Source of the DNA: Legionella moravica DSM 19234
GTDB taxonomy: Bacteria; Pseudomonadota; Gammaproteobacteria; Legionellales; Legionellaceae
Assembly (NCBI RefSeq): GCF_000423305.1
Contig: NZ_KE383999.1
Location: 241,667-305,666 of the forward strand
Direction of reading: 5' to 3'
DNA: 64,000 bases
Under the pieces are notes generated by a model. It was given only the letters and a program-made list of their open reading frames with translations. It was not told the origin of the DNA and made no database searches. The first letter of the stretch is position 1. The number at the start of each line of letters is the position of its first letter. Shown here one piece after another: positions 53,861 through 62,671 of this stretch. A program made the translations under genes and the position numbers.

Positions 53861-55909
53861 ATGAATTTGTTTGCTGATTATGTTCATCCACTTACCAGCT
53901 GGTTGCAGGCAAACCCTCATTGGTCATTATTCATTACTTTTATTATCGCCTTGACTGAATCATTGGCCATTATAGGCAGCATTGTTCCGGGTTCAGTCAC
54001 TATGACTGGTATTGGAATACTTGCCGGCTCCGGAATTATGCGTATAGATCTTACCCTTATTGCGGCAACTTTAGGTGCAGTATGCGGTGACAGCCTAAGC
54101 TACTTTATTGGCTACTTTTACAGCGATCAACTCCTCGAAATCTGGCCTTTTAAAAAATATCCCTATTTATTAACCTATGGCAAAGAATTTTTTTCAAAAC
54201 ATGGTGGTAAAAGCGTTTTAATTGGTCGCTTTGTTGGGCCGCTAAGGTCCATTATTCCGGTTATCGCCGGAATAATGCATATGAAACAATGGCGATTCTT
54301 GTTGGCAAATGTTATATCCGCAATAGGATGGTCTATTTTATATGTAATCCCAGGATTCTTGATTGGAACAGCAGGTCATGAATTATCTACTGAAGGGGCA
54401 ACTCGGTTATTTATTTTGATTTTAGTTATTCTGGCCGGCGTTTGGTTTGCCAGTATTTTTATAAAATCGGCTTTTCTTAAAATTAATTCATTTTTAAAAA
54501 ATAATTTACATGCTTTTTGGCTCAATTCAAAAAATCATTCCAAATTATTTAACTGGTTTAGTGCCATCACTCCCGAAGCTGAAAAAGATCATTACCCCAC
54601 TGCTGGTTTATTGTTATTCACTCTGATATCGTTGCTTGGTTTTCTTTTGTTACTCATATTAAGTATGACTACCCAATGGCTCAGTGCCATAAATGCCCCG
54701 ATACATTTGTTCACTCAGAGTTTACATACCTCGCTCCTGGAGTCCCTGGCTATTGTTTGTGTTCAATTAACCAGTACTATCACCTTAACAGGATTATTTC
54801 TAGTATTTTGTCTGTGGGCATTGGTTCAGCGTAATTTTACAATAATAGCTTATTTAAGCAGCGTGCTATTTTTTAGTGTCATGATTACTTTTATTGTGTC
54901 TCATATCCATTTCACATCAAGACCAGAAGGTCTACTAATAACAATGCAAGGTTCTTCATTGCCGGTAAAGAACCTCGTTCTTGCGACAGCATTTTATGGA
55001 TTTATTTTATTCTACATCCATAACAGTTATTTTATCCTCACAAATACATTCAGAACCTTGATATTAATTTTTCTTGGATTAAGTGGCTTTGCAGCACTTT
55101 ATTTAGGTGATCATTGGCTTACCGACGTAATCGCTGCATATTTTCTCGGTATATTCCTGTGTTTAATACACTGGATTAGCTATAGAAAAACACATTATAT
55201 CACCTCGAAAAAAGAAGTGTCTGTGGGAACAATGGTGACCGTTCTGTTGACCATCCTGATGTGTTCAGCGCTTTCAACCAATTTGAATTACAAGAGACTG
55301 GTTCATAATCACGCACCCTATCATAAAGAATATACATTGACTGAGCGTATATGGTGGAACCAATTAAAGCCAATTTTACCCTTATACAGATTAAATAGAA
55401 TTGGCCACAGAATCAGTCTGTTGAATCTGCAATATTCAGGGAACCTGGATTCTTTGGTTACTGGTTTGGAACAGAATGGATGGAAAGTTCACACAGAATC
55501 GTTCTTTACAAAACTATTATTGAGAATGAACAAATCTAATGAAGGAGTAAAATTACCCTTGCTCGCTCAGCTATTTGAAAATAAACGCCCAGCCCTGCTG
55601 ATGACTTATCACGATGACAAATCAAAACTAATTCTGGTATTAACTTTATGGGAGTCCAATTACTTTATCAATAACTTTGATCATCCTATATGGATTGGCA
55701 CTGTTCATCAAAGCATCCCTAACAAGGAAAAGCAAAAGGCCAATCACAACAAACAAACTTCATTAATGAATCCCATCCCTTATATTCTTCCAGCATTAAA
55801 TCAATTTAACTTAAGACGCGTAGTAGTACCGGAGAATATGATTAAAACCAGTTCCTATCCAATGACGCCCTACATTCTGCTGATTAGAGACTCTGACCCA
55901 ATTGATTAA
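53861..55909 (+). CDS. lssY: LssY: DedA/PAP2-type/LssY C-terminal membrane protein
   Basis: A 682-residue three-part protein. Residues about 15-200 are a DedA (VTT) domain with EIAL-type segments (TESLAIIGSIVPGS, GRFVGPLRSIIPVIAG). Residues about 245-445 are a PAP2-like membrane domain. Of the phosphatase motifs, SRP and DHWLTD survive, but the usual PSGH is replaced by LPVK, so phosphatase activity is doubtful. The C-terminal 200 residues are the LssY-C domain. It opens the lss locus of L. pneumophila, described as a type I secretion region, though LssY itself may act on lipids. Start ATG is 7 nt after the lipB stop. Confidence 0.88.
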   Translation: MNLFADYVHPLTSWLQANPHWSLFITFIIALTESLAIIGSIVPGSVTMTGIGILAGSGIMRIDLTLIAATLGAVCGDSLSYFIGYFYSDQLLEIWPFKKYPYLLTYGKEFFSKHGGKSVLIGRFVGPLRSIIPVIAGIMHMKQWRFLLANVISAIGWSILYVIPGFLIGTAGHELSTEGATRLFILILVILAGVWFASIFIKSAFLKINSFLKNNLHAFWLNSKNHSKLFNWFSAITPEAEKDHYPTAGLLLFTLISLLGFLLLLILSMTTQWLSAINAPIHLFTQSLHTSLLESLAIVCVQLTSTITLTGLFLVFCLWALVQRNFTIIAYLSSVLFFSVMITFIVSHIHFTSRPEGLLITMQGSSLPVKNLVLATAFYGFILFYIHNSYFILTNTFRTLILIFLGLSGFAALYLGDHWLTDVIAAYFLGIFLCLIHWISYRKTHYITSKKEVSVGTMVTVLLTILMCSALSTNLNYKRLVHNHAPYHKEYTLTERIWWNQLKPILPLYRLNRIGHRISLLNLQYSGNLDSLVTGLEQNGWKVHTESFFTKLLLRMNKSNEGVKLPLLAQLFENKRPALLMTYHDDKSKLILVLTLWESNYFINNFDHPIWIGTVHQSIPNKEKQKANHNKQTSLMNPIPYILPALNQFNLRRVVVPENMIKTSSYPMTPYILLIRDSDPID

Positions 55910-56062
55910 TACGGAACAAGCGGATTGGCAACTGCCGATATCGGCAAGAACATAAATGAACAGAGCATCATTTGCCCTTCAAAAGAGGACTAGCTAAGAC
56001 ATTAAATTACTGATATAAATATAGAACTTTTCAAAACGATCATATAACAAGGAAATGGATTA

Positions 56063-56677
56063 ATGTACAACTTAGCTAAAGTTATCCACTGTCTTTTTCC
56101 ATTAATTGCTTTAGTACTTTTAATTATTGGAATCAAAAGAAAAGCAATTTATTATGTTATTTCTGCACTATGGCTAAGTATTATCGCATTAGTCATTCAT
56201 TTCCAAAGTTCTGGCGGCGAAATTCTTGGCAGTTATTTCAATTATATGAATGCAGCAATTTACTCCGCTAATTTAATCATTCTTTTTATAGCCTTGGTTC
56301 GTGTGATTGATCATCTAAGCAGTGATAGCGCTTTGTTCCGATATGTTAGTACTTTTATTAAATCATTAATTGTTATTGGAAGTATTCTGCTTATCTCGAA
56401 TCTCTGGATTAATGCTTATTTTATTGAAAATAGAATGACAGGTACTCCTGTGATGCAGGTTGCTTTACTTCAGAAACCCGAATATTGCTCCTATAGATAT
56501 ATATTTTATAAAGTCGCAGCAGATGGTTCTGTGATTTATCTATGCCCCAATCATTATGGTTTAGTACCTTCCATAGGCCGCTTGGAAATAAGCCCGGATT
56601 TTATTACGACACAATTATCTGCTCCGAGTAAAAAGCAGATGTTATTGCAGCAAAAAAAAAGAGTAGAAACGAATTAG
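56063..56677 (+). CDS. lssZ: LssZ, small multi-pass membrane protein
   Basis: A 204-residue protein with about four membrane helices in its first 125 residues and a periplasmic or cytosolic C-terminal part with two Cys (KPEYCSYRYIF, VIYLCPNHYG). The assignment rests on position between lssY and lssA; function is unknown. Start ATG follows AAGGAAATGG. Its stop TAG (56675-56677) is the left border of a TA-type MITE, so the native C-terminus may have been slightly different. Confidence 0.75.
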   Translation: MYNLAKVIHCLFPLIALVLLIIGIKRKAIYYVISALWLSIIALVIHFQSSGGEILGSYFNYMNAAIYSANLIILFIALVRVIDHLSSDSALFRYVSTFIKSLIVIGSILLISNLWINAYFIENRMTGTPVMQVALLQKPEYCSYRYIFYKVAADGSVIYLCPNHYGLVPSIGRLEISPDFITTQLSAPSKKQMLLQQKKRVETN

Positions 56678-56816
56678 GATCTGTTGACAGTTGACTTGAT
56701 CAATTATTCGAAAACGCCAGTCTTTCGCGTCTTGTCCCCTGAGGATATAGATGTGTTGGATAACGCGAATAGATCCTGTCGCGTTGAGGTTATAGAGCAA
56801 TTGTCAACAACACCTA
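56675..56816. repeat. TA-flanked MITE, copy C
   Basis: A 142-nt element with ends TAGGATCTGTTGACAGTTG and CAATTGTCAACAACACCTA, TA at both borders. The interior (TTTCGCGTC... and GTCGCGTTGAGG) differs from copies A and B, so it is a related subtype. It separates lssZ from lssA and supplies the lssZ stop codon. Confidence 0.75.
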
Positions 56817-56862
56817 GAGTATTAATTTTTGCAAATTGTTCTTAGGATTTTTATTTGATACT

Positions 56863-57594
56863 ATGCCTTTAACTTACGAATTCAGTACTTACATGAGACG
56901 TTTATTTTTTATAACTTTTATGTTCATTTCTTTAAGCGCCTATTCAATGGCTCCCAAATTGAATTGGGATAAAGCTATAGATCATGCCGTAAAACGATAT
57001 GGATTGAGAGTAGAGCCCCAATTAATTTCATTTTTTTCCAAAGCTGGAGTCAGTTATCCTCCGCGTGAAATCGCGTTACTGGCGTTCAAATCTGAGCGCA
57101 AGGTCGAGTTGTGGGCCAAAAATCCAAATCAGGATTGGACACACATACACGATTATCCCTTAACAGGGTTCAGTGGCCGTTTAGGACCAAAATTACGTGA
57201 AAACGACAAACAAATTCCCGAAGGTGTTTATAAATTAGTTAATTTTAATCCATTTAGCAGCATGCATTTATCAATGATGATTAATTATCCCAATAGCTTT
57301 GATCGTGAAAAGGGTTACCAGGATGGTCGAAGAGAGTTGGGAAATAATATTTTTATCCATGGTCGCAATTTATCAGTAGGATGCCTCGCAATAGGTGATC
57401 TGGCGATTGATCAGCTGTTTATTCTGGCTCGACGAGTGGGATTAAATAATATTCAACTCATAATAGCCCCAAACGATTTGCGTCATCAAAAACCATCAAC
57501 TGCTACATTCGCTCAACCCAGATGGTTACCTGAATTATATAAGCAGATATCAGAGTCATTAAAGCCTTTTAACAAGCGTAAATATACCGTTTAG
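56863..57594 (+). CDS. lssA: LssA, YafK-like L,D-transpeptidase-family protein
   Basis: A 243-residue exported protein with a YkuD-type catalytic motif IHGRNLSVGCLAIGD (catalytic His and Cys). The S-V-G-C-x-A form matches E. coli YafK/DpaA, which releases Lpp from peptidoglycan, rather than the S-x-G-C-hR of cross-linking enzymes. PLTGFSGRLGPKLRENDKQIPEGVY is the usual strand region. Start is placed at the ATG at 56863; an ATG at 56893 gives the tighter signal peptide MRRLFFITFMFISLSAYS and may be the true one. Position in the lss locus gives the name. Confidence 0.8.
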   Translation: MPLTYEFSTYMRRLFFITFMFISLSAYSMAPKLNWDKAIDHAVKRYGLRVEPQLISFFSKAGVSYPPREIALLAFKSERKVELWAKNPNQDWTHIHDYPLTGFSGRLGPKLRENDKQIPEGVYKLVNFNPFSSMHLSMMINYPNSFDREKGYQDGRRELGNNIFIHGRNLSVGCLAIGDLAIDQLFILARRVGLNNIQLIIAPNDLRHQKPSTATFAQPRWLPELYKQISESLKPFNKRKYTV

Positions 57595-57650
57595 CTGAAA
57601 ACATCACTATTTACTTGATTTTTGTATATACTTATTTTAAATAACAAAAA

Positions 57651-59819
57651 ATGGTAACTATGACTACTCCACGAAGGCAATCATGGTCTCATGTCGATCT
57701 AGGTGAGACTGCTGAAAACGATACACTTTTAGCATGTCTTGTTCTGCTTACAAGGTACTACCAAAATCCATTCTCTCCCCTATCTCTTGTAGCACGTTTG
57801 CCTTTGGTTGATAACAAGCTCACAGTTGATTTATTTCCCAGGGCTGCTGGCAGGGCTTCTCTTGATGCCGAATTGAAAACCATGAAGCCGGATGCACTGG
57901 ATGAGGAATACATTCCTCTTATATTACTTAAAAATGATGGTAGCGCTGTTTTATTGATTCTTGATGATGAAGGTAAAAAAGTAATTCTTGATCCCAGAGC
58001 ACCTGATACCCGAATCAAGATTGAAGATGTAGCTTCAGAACTCAGTGGGCAAGTTATTTTAGTGGAACAACAATTCAAACATACACACCGTTCCCAAGAA
58101 ACGTTAAAGAAACAGTCGAAAAACTGGTTTTGGAGCGTCATGGTTAAATCCTGGCCTCTTTATTCTGAAGTACTGCTTGCCTCCCTGCTCGTCAATATTT
58201 TCGCTTTAGTTATCCCTTTATTCACCATGAATGTATACGACCGCGTTGTGCCCAATCATGCAATCGATACGATGTGGGTTTTAGCCAGTGGTGTTGCTGT
58301 GGTTTTTATTTTCGATATGATTTTAAAAACCTTACGCTCCTATTTTATTGATGTAGCAAATAAACACAGTGATCTCGAGTTATCAGCTGTTATTTTTCAA
58401 CAAGTACTTGGCTTAAGTATGTCCAACAGGCCACGCTCTGTTGGTTCATTGGCTAATACGGTTCAATCATTTGAGATGTTTCGAGATTTTATAACGTCCA
58501 GTACCATGACGATTTTAGTTGATCTTCCTTTCGTATGTATTTTTTTATTTGTGGTCTATCTAATTGGTGGCAGTTTATTCTGGATACCTTTTCTAGTAAT
58601 ACCCATTATTCTAATTATTGGCTTGCTTCTTCAATGGCCATTGATTCGGTTGACAAGAAAGTCCTATCAATACTCCTCTGAAAAACAAGCTACTCTGTTC
58701 GAGTCGTTATCTTCTATTGAGACCGTAAAAACAACAGGCGCTGAATCTATCCTGCAATCGAGATGGGAACGAATTGTTAATGAGGCATCAAAAAATGCCA
58801 TGCATTTGAGGATTGTATCGAATACAAGCATCAATATTACCAATCTTGCAACCCAAATAGCTACTATCGCAATTGTTATTGCTGGTGTCTATATGATTTC
58901 TAATAATGAATTAACTACTGGGGGCTTAATTGCTTGTACTATATTGACTGGTCGTGCATTAGCACCAATGGCACAAGTATCCACTTTATTCACTCGTTAC
59001 TTCCAATCAGTCAACGCTTTGGAATCGTTAAATAACATCATGCAATTAGAGACTGACATCACCGAGGATGCTCGATTTCTTCATAGGCCTGCACTAAAAG
59101 GCGATGTCGAGTTCAAACATGTGTCATTTCATTATAAAGACGATGAAGTGAATGTCCTTCAAAATATAAATTTTAAAATTAAAATTGGGGAGCGTGTTGC
59201 GATTATTGGTCGTGTTGGTTCAGGAAAATCAACTCTAGGTAAAATGTTGTTAAAATTATACACCCCGACCGAAGGCACTATTCTACTGGATGGCACTGAT
59301 TACAAACAAATTAATCCCGATGATTTGCGCCAGCAAATTGGCTATGTACCACAAGATGTTGTTTTGTTTTATGGAAGCATTCGCGATAATATTTGTGTTG
59401 GTGCTCCCTTTATACACGACAGTGCCCTATTAAATGCGGCCGAAATAGCCGGTGTGACGCAATTTACTAATAATCACCCAAAAGGCTTTGACCGGCAGGT
59501 TGGAGAAAAAGGGGCTGAATTATCCGGCGGTCAAAGACAGTCCATTGCACTTGCCCGCTCCTTGATTATGCAGCCCAATATTTTACTTTTGGATGAGCCC
59601 ACATCTGCCATGGATGATAACAATGAACGCCAAATCAAAAAGCGATTGCATGATTATCTGACTGAGAATCATACTTTAATTTTAATCACTCATAAGCTAT
59701 CCATGCTTGAATTGGTCAATAGAATTATCGTCTTGGAAAATGGTAAAGTTATTGCAGATGGAGCAAAAGAAGCGGTTCTTAATGCCCTGAAAACTGGCGT
59801 GACGATAAGGAAACAATAA
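57651..59819 (+). CDS. lssB: LssB, type I secretion ABC transporter
   Basis: A 722-residue exporter. Residues about 10-140 are a C39-like domain in which the catalytic Cys is absent (ENDTLLACL where peptidases have a Q-x-D-C-G), so it should recognise substrates rather than cut leaders. About six helices follow (160-440). The nucleotide-binding domain has Walker A GRVGSGKST, signature LSGGQRQS, Walker B ILLLDEPTSAMD and the H-loop ITHKLS. With LssD and a TolC-like channel encoded elsewhere it forms a type I system, whose known L. pneumophila substrate is the RTX protein RtxA. The stop is directly before lssD. Confidence 0.93.
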   Translation: MVTMTTPRRQSWSHVDLGETAENDTLLACLVLLTRYYQNPFSPLSLVARLPLVDNKLTVDLFPRAAGRASLDAELKTMKPDALDEEYIPLILLKNDGSAVLLILDDEGKKVILDPRAPDTRIKIEDVASELSGQVILVEQQFKHTHRSQETLKKQSKNWFWSVMVKSWPLYSEVLLASLLVNIFALVIPLFTMNVYDRVVPNHAIDTMWVLASGVAVVFIFDMILKTLRSYFIDVANKHSDLELSAVIFQQVLGLSMSNRPRSVGSLANTVQSFEMFRDFITSSTMTILVDLPFVCIFLFVVYLIGGSLFWIPFLVIPIILIIGLLLQWPLIRLTRKSYQYSSEKQATLFESLSSIETVKTTGAESILQSRWERIVNEASKNAMHLRIVSNTSINITNLATQIATIAIVIAGVYMISNNELTTGGLIACTILTGRALAPMAQVSTLFTRYFQSVNALESLNNIMQLETDITEDARFLHRPALKGDVEFKHVSFHYKDDEVNVLQNINFKIKIGERVAIIGRVGSGKSTLGKMLLKLYTPTEGTILLDGTDYKQINPDDLRQQIGYVPQDVVLFYGSIRDNICVGAPFIHDSALLNAAEIAGVTQFTNNHPKGFDRQVGEKGAELSGGQRQSIALARSLIMQPNILLLDEPTSAMDDNNERQIKKRLHDYLTENHTLILITHKLSMLELVNRIIVLENGKVIADGAKEAVLNALKTGVTIRKQ

Positions 59820-59820
59820 C

Positions 59821-60954
59821 ATGAGTAAAACTCATAAGTCTCGAGCATTTACCCATATTATTTTATGGACCTCTGCATTCTTCATTTTAGTGGCAATTGT
59901 ATGGGCTAATTATGCAATACTTGATGAAGTGACTACTGGAGAAGGGAAAGTTATTCCATCTAGTGAAATACAGGTGATCCAAAATCTCGAGGGTGGAATC
60001 GTTCAGCAGATCTATGTAAAAGAAGGTGAAATAGTCAAGAAAGATCAAATATTGATGCAAATTGACAATACGCGTTTTATGTCCAGTTATGCTGAAGCAG
60101 AGAAAAAAATTGACTCTTTGGAATTAGAAATTATACGAATTAACGCGGAAATAAATCAGACTCAACCCGATTTTCCGGAAGAGCTGAAAAAGAATTATCC
60201 CAACCTGGTTAAAGACCAGCAATCACTGTACGAATCACGAATGAGAGAATTAGTGCAATTAACTAAATCTCTTGAGTTGGCCCAAAAAGAATTAGACATG
60301 ACTCGTCCCTTATTAAAAAATGGTTCAGTTTCGGAAGTTGAAGTAATCCGTCTGGATCGTACTGTAAATGAAATAAAAGGAAATATTGATAAATTTAAAT
60401 CCGATGAGCTGGATAAATTAAATAAAGCAAGAGGTGAACTTTCTGCTCTGGTTGAAGCAAATAAGGCAGATAAGGATCGTTTGACTCGAACTACAGTAAG
60501 ATCACCTGTGTATGGGATTATAAAACAAATTAAAACAACTACTATTGGCGGTGTGGTTCAACCCGGAAGTGATATTATCGAAGTCGTACCTCTTGATGAC
60601 ACCCTGCTAATCGAGGCTAAAATACGGCCATCCGATATTGGATTTATCCATCCAGGACAAAAAGCCATGGTTAAAATAACTGCTTATGATTTTTCAATTT
60701 ATGGCGGACTTGAAGGTGAAGTCGAACAAATCAGTGCAGATACCATCATTGATGAGAATGACAAAAAAAATGAAAGTTATTATGTAATACGCGTTCGCAC
60801 GTATAAAAATCACTTGGGAACGAATCAAAAACCCTTGCCGATTATTCCAGGCATGATGGCTACGGTTGATATTCTTACCGGTCAAAAATCTGTTTTACAA
60901 TACTTACTTAAACCCATAATTAAAGCCAAACAATCCGCCTTGCGGGAACGTTAA
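59821..60954 (+). CDS. lssD: LssD, type I secretion membrane fusion protein
   Basis: A 377-residue HlyD-family adaptor: one N-terminal membrane helix (about residues 12-30), lipoyl half VIQNLEGGIVQQIYVKEGEI, a coiled-coil hairpin (about 90-225) and the second lipoyl half TVRSPVYGIIKQIK. The beta-barrel region carries IRPSDIGFIHPGQKAMVKI, the RSP-type adaptor signature. It connects LssB with the outer-membrane channel. It starts one base after the lssB stop, and the pair is clearly cotranscribed. A hairpin follows. Confidence 0.93.
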   Translation: MSKTHKSRAFTHIILWTSAFFILVAIVWANYAILDEVTTGEGKVIPSSEIQVIQNLEGGIVQQIYVKEGEIVKKDQILMQIDNTRFMSSYAEAEKKIDSLELEIIRINAEINQTQPDFPEELKKNYPNLVKDQQSLYESRMRELVQLTKSLELAQKELDMTRPLLKNGSVSEVEVIRLDRTVNEIKGNIDKFKSDELDKLNKARGELSALVEANKADKDRLTRTTVRSPVYGIIKQIKTTTIGGVVQPGSDIIEVVPLDDTLLIEAKIRPSDIGFIHPGQKAMVKITAYDFSIYGGLEGEVEQISADTIIDENDKKNESYYVIRVRTYKNHLGTNQKPLPIIPGMMATVDILTGQKSVLQYLLKPIIKAKQSALRER

Positions 60955-60965
60955 TCAATTTGACA

Positions 60966-61003
60966 TAGGGAGGTAGGAACAACTTGTATTCCAACTTCCC
61001 TAT
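60966..61003. terminator. Hairpin between lssD and the convergent gene
   Basis: AGGGAGGTAGGAA pairs with TTCCAACTTCCCT (two mismatches) around a short loop, ending in the stop region of the gene at 61003. It is placed as a bidirectional terminator. Confidence 0.55.
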
Positions 61004-62103
61004 TATTCATTTTGTGGTTCCTGGATTATCAAACGTTTAAAAGTATCAATACACACTGGCTTGTCTTTCCTGGTCTGGAAGTAACTGAGCGGTGTCAAAA
61101 GTGCAATATCAATGTTTAAGGCTGGACATAGAGTCACCCATTCGGCAAAACACAGTTCATCGATTTCATTCTTACCGTATCCGATGTGTTCATTGCCTAG
61201 TTTGCAATAAGCAATTGATGCAATTGCTTTTTCAAAAATTAAATTGTTATTAGTCCAGACAGATTGGTTATCAACATTAAATAAAAATCGTGTTCCACAG
61301 TATAAAAGCGCCCTTTTTAAACCAGTCTGGTATCGTTCTGTAAATTCAGGTTTATAAATATTGGTCGGATCTATAGGCTCATCATTTTGACTGAATCGTC
61401 CCTGAGCAATATCTTGATAGAACCAAATCAACCGGCGGATTGCAATAGCCGTATTTAAAGTGACTTGGTCGGGGCTTGCATCACCATATTTCCCTTCGAG
61501 AAAATCCTTGACATGACTTCGTCCATTGGCCAATTTGAAAGCAACAAACAATCTGTCTACAGAAAGTTGAGTTAATCCAAAGTTAGTTTGATAATTAAAT
61601 CGAAGCCCATTTTGCGATGATATGTTTAATAAATTATTCCAGCGTTGCAAATTGGTGTCTGGCTTGCTCGTCGTTATTGTATGGCCGCTCATGTCTGTGA
61701 CATTGGTTGGATCTCCACTGCTCTCTCTCAGAATCATGGCGAGTATGTGGGCATATTTAAGTGCCATATTTTCTTGAAAATAATGATGCTGTGCATTGGC
61801 CATATGCTGATAAATAACAAAATTCTGGAACAGAATCAATCTGAGATTATAATCAATGGCATTACAATTCGGATCTTGCTCCTCTTCCATCACTTCTGCG
61901 ACATGATCAGTAAGATGGTCAACCTCAGCTTCATCAGGCAAACCTACAATATCCGGAAGCCAATTACTGTCAATTGGGTCTTGAACATCAGACAAGTTAG
62001 ACTGTTCCGTAAATACTGATGGAATATCATCTCCAAAAAGTGGCATGACTAGCCCAATTAATAAAGCGGATGTCAATATTCGGGATCGTTTTTTAAAATT
62101 CAT
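61003..62103 (-). CDS. Exported lytic-transglycosylase-like protein
   Basis: A 366-residue protein with a signal peptide (about 1-24). In the middle, LAMILRESSGDPTNVTDMSG (about 140-160) followed about 35 residues later by NFGLTQLS has the form of the SLT fold (Glu in E-S-x-G, then G-x-x-Q-h). So the glycan-cutting Glu appears present. The C-terminal half with paired Cys (LCFAEWVTLC) is unlike known Slt/Mlt families. It is convergent with lssD. Role in peptidoglycan is inference; a structural comparison would be needed to name the family. Confidence 0.6.
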   Translation of the reverse strand: MNFKKRSRILTSALLIGLVMPLFGDDIPSVFTEQSNLSDVQDPIDSNWLPDIVGLPDEAEVDHLTDHVAEVMEEEQDPNCNAIDYNLRLILFQNFVIYQHMANAQHHYFQENMALKYAHILAMILRESSGDPTNVTDMSGHTITTSKPDTNLQRWNNLLNISSQNGLRFNYQTNFGLTQLSVDRLFVAFKLANGRSHVKDFLEGKYGDASPDQVTLNTAIAIRRLIWFYQDIAQGRFSQNDEPIDPTNIYKPEFTERYQTGLKRALLYCGTRFLFNVDNQSVWTNNNLIFEKAIASIAYCKLGNEHIGYGKNEIDELCFAEWVTLCPALNIDIALLTPLSYFQTRKDKPVCIDTFKRLIIQEPQNE

Positions 62104-62213
62104 AAGCTACACCTTCCTCTAGAGTATAGTCCATACGAAATTGGATGCAGGAATTATAAGCCCTCACCTACGCTACTCTCGGTCCCTTGATCAGAACCTC
62201 GGCTTATCTCAGT

Positions 62214-62299
62214 GGATCCCGCGGACAGAGCCGCGGGAATTCGGTTTGGTGTGAGCAAATGCCATGCTTCGAATTTCCGCGGCTTTGACCGCGGAATCC
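62214..62299. repeat. Small MITE-like inverted element
   Basis: An 86-nt element with ends GGATCCCGCGGACAGAGCC and GGCTTTGACCGCGGAATCC that are inverted over about 30 nt. Both arms also form small CCGCGG hairpins. It is GC-rich in an AT-rich genome and has no gene. Confidence 0.65.
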
Positions 62300-62421
62300 A
62301 TACTTTAGACCTGGACTGGATTTCGAACATGTATAAAGGATTCAACGCTACGCTCGGGTTCGGGATGAGGTGGTGGTGATTACTGCCTGTGTTTTTTGTA
62401 TTGTCATGGCAATTTATGTGT

Positions 62422-62450
62422 CATTTAACCGTATTTTATACGGTTAAATG
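62422..62450 (+). terminator. Perfect 13-bp stem-loop followed by T-run
   Basis: CATTTAACCGTAT pairs with ATACGGTTAAATG across a TTT loop, and six T follow within 11 nt. No plus-strand gene precedes it (the nearest, 61003-62103, is on the minus strand), so it is either a terminator for an unseen transcript or an operator palindrome. Confidence 0.45.
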
Positions 62451-62486
62451 AATTGATTTTTTATACTAATCTTTGCTGTTTATTAC

Positions 62487-62650
62487 TAGGGGCTGTTTAC
62501 ATTTCATTATGTTCAAGCCTACTTTCCACGACTTGTTCCCGGAATCGATAGATCTTGCGCAAAACAAAAATATATTGCGCCTATAAAGAGTGAATTGGAT
62601 CCCGCGAACAAGTCGCGGGACGTCGGAACTTGAATTGTCAACAGACCCTA
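62487..62650. repeat. TA-flanked MITE, copy B
   Basis: A 164-nt element about 90% identical to copy A at 12446-12608, in the same orientation, with TA at both borders. The left end is slightly changed (GTTTACA for GTTGACA). It ends about 20 nt before the start of the gene at 62672, so its right end may carry or displace that gene's promoter. Confidence 0.8.
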
Positions 62651-62671
62651 AACCGCAAAGCGAATTATCCC

